Of a DNA stretch of 64,000 bases, positions 58,035 through 64,000 are shown piece by piece. Within the stretch, counting starts at the first letter, position 1. Every line of letters begins with the position of its first letter. A program made the translations under genes and the position numbers. This DNA is from Sorex araneus. Taxonomy: Eukaryota > Chordata > Mammalia > Eulipotyphla > Soricidae. The notes under the pieces are model-generated. The model ran no database searches. It had not been told where the DNA came from and saw nothing but the letters and a program-made list of their open reading frames with translations. The stretch lies in assembly GCF_027595985.1 (NCBI RefSeq), contig NC_073307.1, forward strand, positions 47,470,509 to 47,534,508, read 5' to 3'.

Positions 58035-58133
58035 CTTTACTCCTGGCTGTGTGCTCAAGGAATCACTCCTGAGTGGGTATCGAGCAGCATGTGGTTCGAG
58101 GCAGATTACTTAATCCCTATAGTGTCTTTGGCC
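58035..58133 (-). mobile_element. SOR-type SINE fragment
   Basis: 'ctcctggctgtgtgctcaag' to 'gtgtctttggccc'. Confidence 0.7.
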
Positions 58134-58754
58134 CTGGGCGATTGTTCTGAGTGACAGTAATGACCTGTTTGTTCACTTCTCACCCAGGGACCATTTTTGA
58201 TGTTGTGTCTAAGATCTCTTTATCTTGATGAGTATTTTTCATGCTTTCCTGAATAATTTATAGTTTTATTATTTAGATATATCCATTTTGAATTAATTTT
58301 GTGAAAAGTCTGAGGTCTCTGCAGTTTTTGAAAAGTGTTAATTTTTCCGTAAAGTTTTCTTTGTGCCTTTGTTGAAAATCAAACATACGTGATCAAACAA
58401 ATTTGATCTTACAGCATAGGTTTCTTTTTGTTTGTTTTTTTGGGGGGAAGGTTTGGGTGACCCCAAACCATACGGGCCTTTTATTTGGGGGAGGGAGGTC
58501 TAGTTTTGACCTTTCCCTGCCTTCGTTGGTTGGGATGTCCGGGGTGTTCTCCTGGCTGCCTGCTTAGTGAAGGTGTATGTAACAACACGCTCAGTTACTG
58601 GAGCTTGTATTCCTGCCTCGGTGCACTCGGACCCGCGGCTGTGGCCGCACTTGCCTGCGGGATGACGGGGAGGCAGGGAGGAGCGTGCAGTAGACTACCC
58701 CTGAGTGGTCCTGGCCTCGAGAGGCGCTACCTCTTCTGCTTTTTCTTTTTGTTT

Positions 58755-59028
58755 TTGCTTTTTGGGTCACACCCGTCAATGCATAGGGGTTGCTCCTGGC
58801 TCTGCACTCAGGAATAACTCCTGGCAGTGCTCGGGGGACCACGTGGGATGCTGGGCGTCGAACCCGGGTCAGCTACGTGTAAGGCAGAAGCCCTACCTGG
58901 CGGCGCTCAGGGGCTGTATCTGGCACTGTGCCCAGGGATCGCTCATGGCAGTGTTCCAGGGACCATAAGGGACTGCGTGCTTGGCCGCATGCAAGGCAAG
59001 TGCCCTCACACTCTATCGCTCTGGCCCT
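58755..59028 (-). mobile_element. Two SOR-type SINEs in tandem
   Basis: 58,755-58,897 runs from 'tttgggtcacacccgtcaat' to 'cagaagccctacc', lacking its head end. 58,898-59,028 runs from 'tggcggcgctcaggggctgt' to 'ctatcgctctggccc', lacking its 3' end. Confidence 0.88.
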
Positions 59029-59403
59029 TGGCTCTGTTTCTCCACTGTTCTGTTTCACTAACTGATACTTTTCCTTTCATGCTGCCTTGATTATTATAGC
59101 TTCAAAAAAGTAGTTTACATTATATTAGATTCTGCTCCACACAGTTCGTGATGGTGTTTCCTGTTGAGCTCCCGGGTGCTTAGTGCCGCTGCTCAGGCCA
59201 CAGGGAGTTTTGTCTGGTGACTTTAGCTAGTGATCTTGCTAATCTCACTTGCTCTAAGAACTTTCTATAGCTGGTATTAAAATGTCTCAACAGTCAATTT
59301 GGCAGGTACTAAAAACTGGTATATTATCTCTAAATTTATAGTATTTTTTTGGTTACTAGGAAAATTGTGTATATTGTTTTCTCTTTAATTTTTTTAAGGG
59401 GTG

Positions 59404-59549
59404 GGGGACCACCCACACCTGGCAGATCTCAGGGCTCTGTACTCAGAGCCACTCCTGGTGGACTCGGGACCGTATGGGATGCCAGGGATGGAACTTAGGT
59501 CTGCCGCGTGCAAGGCAAATGCCCTACTTGCTGTACTCCTTCTCCAGGC
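59404..59549 (-). mobile_element. SOR-type SINE
   Basis: 'accacccacacctggcagat' to 'actccttctccaggcc'. Confidence 0.87.
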
Positions 59550-59690
59550 CTTCTTTTGAGAATTTATTTTGTGAGCATTTCTATTCTTCTTTGAGGTGTT
59601 TCTTTGACAGTTCTACCCCAGCTTCTCAGTTGTCTTCTTAAATTTATGTTCTTTTTTAGACATGAAAGGATTTCTCTGTCTTTAATTTTA

Positions 59691-59700
59691 AGGGCCAGAG

Positions 59701-59779
<79 letters not shown>

Positions 59780-59940
59780 ACGAACATCAGGTAAAGGAAT
59801 TGCCATGCACATGGCCAATTCTGGTTTGATCCCCAGAACCACATATGGTTCTCAAGCACTGCCGGGAGTGATCCCTGAGCACAGGAGTAAGGAGAAAGGC
59901 CTGGCACAGCTGGGTGTCAAACAATCACTCCTCCCCCACA
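59691..59940 (+). mobile_element. SOR-type SINE with (GATA)n expanded inside its A box
   Basis: The head 'agggccagagagatag' runs into about 19 GATA units (59,701-59,779), then the SINE resumes at 'aggtaaaggaattgccatgc' through 'gctgggtgtcaaacaat'. Confidence 0.9.
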
Positions 59941-60221
59941 AAAAAAAATTCTTTTTAATCTAGAGCTTCTCCTGTATAGTTTCAGGTCTTCTTTGGTATA
60001 ATTTTTTGAAAGTCCTTCCATACTCTATTCTTATAACATATACACAGACTTTAAAGTTTGCTTTTGCAAATGTGAAAACCTCCCCCTTTGATTTTTCTTA
60101 GCTTGACCGCATTTCCTTGCCACTGAGCCTTTTATCCCAGAATTGGAAGGAGAGGTGGAAGTGACACCTTTGGCCCTGGCTGAGCTGGGTGGCAGAGAAG
60201 GGCCGGAGGGGGGGGGGGCTC

Positions 60222-60377
60222 GGGGGTTGGCACACCCAGTGATGAGCAGGGTAACTCCTGGCTCTGCACTCAGGAATTATTTGTGGCAGTGCTTAGGGGA
60301 CTATATGGGGTGCCAGGGATCGAACCTGGGTCAGGTACATGCAAGGCAAGCGCCACCCCCGTACTGTCTCTCCAGCC
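60222..60377 (-). mobile_element. SOR-type SINE
   Basis: 'ggcacacccagtgatgagca' to 'actgtctctccagcccc'. Confidence 0.9.
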
Positions 60378-60828
60378 CCAAGAGGTCTTTTTTTCATTTA
60401 GTAATGTTTCTTCTGTACAGATTTTATTTAAAAACAAAATAAAACAAAACACATAGTGTATTGTGGATTATTTCTGAAGCATTTAGAGCAGAGGTTCTCA
60501 CACTCATTTGGTTTGCCCTCCTTTTCAGAAGGGGGAAAATCACTCCTTGCCTCCCTGGAACCCTGCCACCTTCATGTGAGCAAATAGAAAGCAACTCCCA
60601 GATGCACCCAAGGCTGGATCTTTGCAGCACCCCCAGGAGCTGGGTTTGGAGGCAGGAACTCTGGGGAACATGATTTAGAAGTCTGTTGTGCTTTGCAATG
60701 AAACAGTTTTCTGCTTTTGAGTATGCCGCGTTTCATTCCCCAGCTGGCAGACATGTAATTTGTTCCCCGTGGTTTGCCGCCCTGGCGGATGCTCCAGAGC
60801 ATTGCCCTGGTGCTTCTTTGATGTGCAG

Positions 60829-60960
60829 GTCTCTTTAATGTGGGGAACAAGCTGTTGGTGAGCCTGGACCTGCTTTTTGCAATCCGAAACCAGATCAAGC
60901 TGGGCGAGGACCCCCGCGTGTCCATCAACGCTGTGCTGAAGTCGGTGCAGGAACAGACAG
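60829..60960 (+). CDS. HMGXB3: HMGXB3 coding exon 13 (803-847)
   Basis: Acceptor gatgtgcag|gtct, donor acag|gtaaga. Encodes LFNVGNKLLVSLDLLFAIRN and QIKLGEDPRVSINAVLKS, a mixed helical region just after the cysteine cluster. No catalytic motif is seen. Confidence 0.95.
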
Positions 60961-61533
60961 GTAAGAGGTGGCCCTCCGTGTCCCGGAACTGTGTCCTGAT
61001 AGACTTGGGTTGGAAGCATCATCTCGGGAGAGTGTCTGACTCGAGAAGGAATCAGTCTCCGCTTGTGGATAAACTTCCTTTGACTCTTCCAAATGCCCGG
61101 CTAGCCGTGGGAGGTGTGCGTCTGGTCTCCCGAGGAGAGATTAGACTGACTGGGAAGCCCGTCCTGTGAGCATAGGTAGGGCTGGCCTAATGGCATTTGG
61201 ACTGCATTCTGCACACAGCGTCAGGATGTCCGTGCCAGTCGCAAGGCTTGTGCTGAGACCTGAGGCCAGGGACCACCTACCTCATTGCACAGAACTTCTT
61301 GCCCCTCACCTGTCTTTCGGCGTGTGCTGCCCTTTCCAGCAGACCACCATCTCCCACCTCCCTGCTCTGAGCACAGAAGGCCTCAAGGGGAGCTCTAGGG
61401 TCACACCGGCCATTCGTGTGTGGCATTCATGCCGCCCAGTGGCAGTGTGCTCCTGTGCAATGTGGAACGCCCTTCCCAGCGTTCCTCGGGCCCTGTGCCG
61501 GGACCTCTCACCACTCCTGCCCTCTCCTTCCAG
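60961..61533 (+). other. HMGXB3: HMGXB3 intron 14
   Basis: No repeats recognised. Confidence 0.6.
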
Positions 61534-61718
61534 AGAAGACCCTGAGCCCCGAGGAGTCGCGGCAGCTGCAGGAGCTGCTCTGTAACGGCTACTGGGCCTT
61601 CGAGTGCCTCACTGTCCGAGACTACAACGACATGATCTGTGGCATCTGCGGCGTGGCCCCCAAGGTGGAGATGGCCCAGAGGAGCGAAGAGAATGTGCTG
61701 GCACTGAGGAGTGTGGAG
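61534..61718 (+). CDS. HMGXB3: HMGXB3 coding exon 14 (847-908)
   Basis: Acceptor ccttccag|agaa, donor gag|gtgagc, ends phase 0. Contains LLCNGYWAFECLTVRDYND and MICGICGV: Cys863, 871, 882, 885. The pattern recalls cysteine clusters reported beside KDZ-type transposases; I state this from memory and cannot check it. Confidence 0.95.
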
Positions 61719-61885
61719 GTGAGCGCTGCCCGGCCCGCACAGGGCTCCTTGCGGTCCCTGTGGAGCAGACTCTGGCTCGGACTGGAGGGCCAAGCAGGCT
61801 TTTCCGGCCACTGCTACGGGAGGGGTCGTTTGTTCCTCATTCAGCTGATGTACTGAACAACAGCTCCTTGGAAGTGGTGATAAAC

Positions 61886-62116
61886 TGTAGCACTTGTTCA
61901 TCGATCTGCTCGAGCGGGCACCAGTAAAGTCTCCATTGTGAGACTTGTTACTGTTTTTGGCATATTGAATACACCACGGGTAGCTTGCCAGGCTCTGCTC
62001 TGCGGGTGCAATACTCTCGGTAGCTTGCCGGGCTCTCCGAGAGGGGCGGACGAATCAAACCTGGGTCGGCCACGTGCAAGGCAAAACGCCCTACACGCTG
62101 TGCTGTCGCTCCAGTC
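61886..62116 (-). mobile_element. Type 2 SINE, young
   Basis: Complete reverse copy flanked by ggtgataaac. Confidence 0.95.
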
Positions 62117-63044
62117 AGGTGATAAACAACACATGGTTATTGCTTATATGCACGTGGACTGGTTTGAGGAACCGGGAAGCAAGTATTCTATGTTGTAAAA
62201 TTACAGTGACTAACTGAAGCAACCGGAGTAGCAGTGGTGGAAGGGGTGATAGCTGGGCTCGGGGATGGCCCTCCTGCCCCCGTGCCATTTGGGAGGAAAG
62301 CTGAAGGCCACGTGACTCAGGGGGGGCAGTGTTCAGGCAAAGAGGCGTGTGAGCAGCCGGGGTGGGCTTGTCGGGCCTGGCGGGGAGCAGCGTGGAAGCC
62401 CGTGTAGCGGTGTGTGCGCTCAGGGAGAGGAGTGGGTGGGAGGGTCCCCAGCACCACGCCAGGCTCTCTGCAGCCACGGGCGGCCTCCCTGCACACGAGC
62501 CAAGTGCAGGGACAGAAGTGCTAAAGAAAGTGGTGACCTGCTCCAACTTACATTCATAACCCTCAGTGTTCACACAGATCATAAATGCTGTGGATCTCTG
62601 TGGTAATTCGCACCAATGGTCAACAAGTTGTGATTGCAGGCTTAGGAGATGATGAGCCAAAAATGGGTGTGTTTCTCCACTCATTGTTTGAGATGATAGG
62701 ACCTCGAAGCAGGCCGGTGCCCGGGGATTCTGGTGGCCTTGCTCTGCTCTGTTTTGTATTTTAAAGTGTTAGTACTTAGGTCTTTGGTTTTTCCTTATCT
62801 TTTTCCCCCCCTTTCCCTTTGGTTTTTGATTCGTACCTGGAGGTGTCAGGGCTCACGCATGCACTCTCTTTGGGAGGGAGGGAGGAAAATGCAGGTGTCA
62901 CTGGCTGCTGGCCACTCCTCTCCCGCCTGGCTGGTGACAGTGGCCCCGGTGGTTGGTGCACAGCACGTACCCACCTGTCTTCACCACACTCCACACATGG
63001 GCAGTGCCCGACGTCCAACTCATGGTTCCTGCCTGCAGGGCAGC

Positions 63045-63153
63045 TGCGATGCTCAGGGGTTACTCCTGGCGGGGCTCGGGACCATATGGGATGCTGGGGA
63101 TCAAACCTCAAGTCATCCACATGTCAGGCAAATGCCCTACTTGCTCCAGCCTC
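63045..63153 (-). mobile_element. SOR-type SINE, internally deleted
   Basis: 'gcgatgctcaggggttactc' to 'tacttgctccagcctc'. Confidence 0.85.
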
Positions 63154-63159
63154 TACTTT

Positions 63160-63288
63160 TTAGTTTGGGGACCATACCTGGCTCTGCTCAGAGCTTACTC
63201 CTGGCAGTTTTCAGGGGACTATATGATTCAACCTGGCTTGGCCGCAAACAAGACAAGTGTCCCACCCCCTGTACCATCTCTCTGGCCC
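63160..63288 (-). mobile_element. SOR-type SINE, diverged
   Basis: 'ggggaccatacctggctctg' to 'ccatctctctggcccc'. Confidence 0.82.
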
Positions 63289-63927
63289 CACTCGGAATGT
63301 TTTTAATATGATGCCATGTAAGATGCCTGGCATCGTGAAAACAGACGTGCCTGCTTGGGTGTTCTGCCGACTGAGTGGTAGCCCTCAGCACTAGGTGACC
63401 CGTAGCTCTGAGGAGACCATGAGATGGGTGCAGGGTAAGGGCTCCATAGAGGGTCTGCAGGGAGGAACACCAAATCATAAAGTGCTAGAGGCTTACACCA
63501 GATGTGTAAACGTCACATGAGGGAGAGTTGCTGTGGGGGGTGGGGGTGGAGAGGACTTGGAATCTGGATACAATGTCACTGAGTTTCATGCTATTGTTTC
63601 CTGTCAGTCTGTTGTCACGGATAAGGACTTGGTCTTTGGGACGCAAGCCTTGCCCGCACTCAGGCTCTGTCCCTGCTCCAGTGGTATCACAGTCTTGGGA
63701 GGAGGAGTGGGAGCCCCCGACCCAGCAGCGAGCAGGGGGCTACCACGCGGAGGCTCCCTTCCCTGCCCAGGCAGAGGAGTGAGCAAGTACAGGGGCAGTG
63801 TGGCCTGGAGCAGGGGAGCTACGGAAGATGCCCGTCCGGGTTCTGGGTGCCGGGCAGGCCCCCTTTCTGCTGTTGCTCTTCTGTGGGTTCTGCAGCTTGA
63901 CCCTTTCCGTCCTGACCCTTGACTTAG

Positions 63928-64000
63928 TTCACCTGGCCTGAATTCCTGAGCTCCAGTGAGGTCAATGTGGAGGACTTCTGGGCCACGATGGAGACGGAGG
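63928..64000 (+). CDS. HMGXB3: HMGXB3 coding exon 15 (909 onward), cut by window end
   Basis: Acceptor cttgacttag|ttc in phase 0. Encodes FTWPEFLSSSEVNVEDFWAT and on to METE. The frame is open to the last base and the exon's donor is outside the window. Confidence 0.94.

Larger units (their letters stand above)
57310..59120 (-). mobile_element. Ancient L1 fragment, broken by SINEs
   Basis: Reverse-strand L1 landmarks occur in order: 'caaccatttgatctgttttc', 'atttgtgtacagacttttgt', 'taatgatgttgaacatcttc', 'cttgatacaagtcctttggc', 'tccattttgaattaattttg', 'ttgattattatagcttc'. SINEs at 58,035 and 58,755 split it. 58,480-58,740 is an unassigned GC-richer insert. Confidence 0.8.
56040..60828 (+). 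other. HMGXB3: HMGXB3 intron 13
   Basis: Dominated by an ancient fragmented L1 and SINEs. 56,375-57,305 and 60,430-60,820 have nothing firm. Confidence 0.55.
61719..63927 (+). other. HMGXB3: HMGXB3 intron 15
   Basis: Three SINEs. 62,120-63,040 and 63,290-63,920 show nothing recognised. Confidence 0.6.
24950..64000 (+). other. HMGXB3: HMGXB3 gene span, 3' part beyond window
   Basis: A probable non-coding first exon and 15 coding exons with GT-AG borders join in frame to about 932 residues. The protein is a non-canonical HMG-box protein, presumed nuclear. Layout: basic stretch about 30-44, HMG box about 43-104, Ser-rich linker, zinc ribbon 1 (Cys 315/320/333/336), low-complexity linker 348-576, zinc ribbon 2 (Cys 622/627/640/643), cysteine cluster 747-791 and a further Cys group 863-885. 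Family members exceed 1,200 residues as recalled, so roughly the last quarter or more lies to the right. Confidence 0.92.

Noticed and set aside
59701-59779. CRISPR-like direct repeats
   Set aside because: Simple GATA tandem units without spacers; no CRISPR array anywhere in the window.

Overview
The window is mammalian nuclear DNA and most likely comes from a shrew (family Soricidae). About ninety copies or fragments of one tRNA-derived SINE are scattered over both strands. Their head (gagcgatagcacagcgggta), tRNA-like A and B boxes and 'tcccatatggtcccctgag' body match the shrew SOR family as I remember it. Species and orthology are inferred, because no database could be searched.

Layout. 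(1) 1-15.6 kb is intergenic: SINEs, simple repeats, a MER5-like hAT remnant, an old L1 3' end and, near the left edge, a small GC-rich retroposed insert with an 18-bp target-site duplication. (2) 15,668-18,017, minus strand, holds a decayed copy of TIGD6, a domesticated pogo/Tigger transposase gene. It is broken by four SINEs, at least three frameshifts and an in-frame stop. (3) 18-24.1 kb is repeat-rich and ends in a minus-strand retroviral-type LTR. (4) 24.63-25.29 kb is a TATA-less CpG island, read as the promoter between HMGXB3 (+) and the former TIGD6 (-). (5) 25 kb to the right edge is HMGXB3 on the plus strand. A probable non-coding first exon is followed by 15 coding exons, the last cut by the window end. 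All join in frame, giving about 932 residues without a stop. The exons carry a basic stretch, an HMG box, two near-identical zinc-ribbon motifs and further cysteine clusters.

The neighbourhood TIGD6(-)/HMGXB3(+) is the human 5q32 order as I recall it, so the TIGD6 remnant is probably the true locus decayed in place rather than a stray copy. HMGXB3, driven from the same CpG island, looks fully intact. The contrast is the main biological result: one partner of a presumed divergent pair has died and the other is preserved.

The repeats also have a story. Besides the ordinary SINE there is a second form (type 2) with the same tRNA-like head and a different body. A 458-bp element at 34,958-35,415, with perfect 12-bp target duplications and no tRNA head, carries that body in a longer form and looks like a relative of its source. 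No bacterial-type system, CRISPR array, rRNA or functional tRNA gene was seen. SLC26A2, expected to the left in other mammals, has no recognisable coding exon here.
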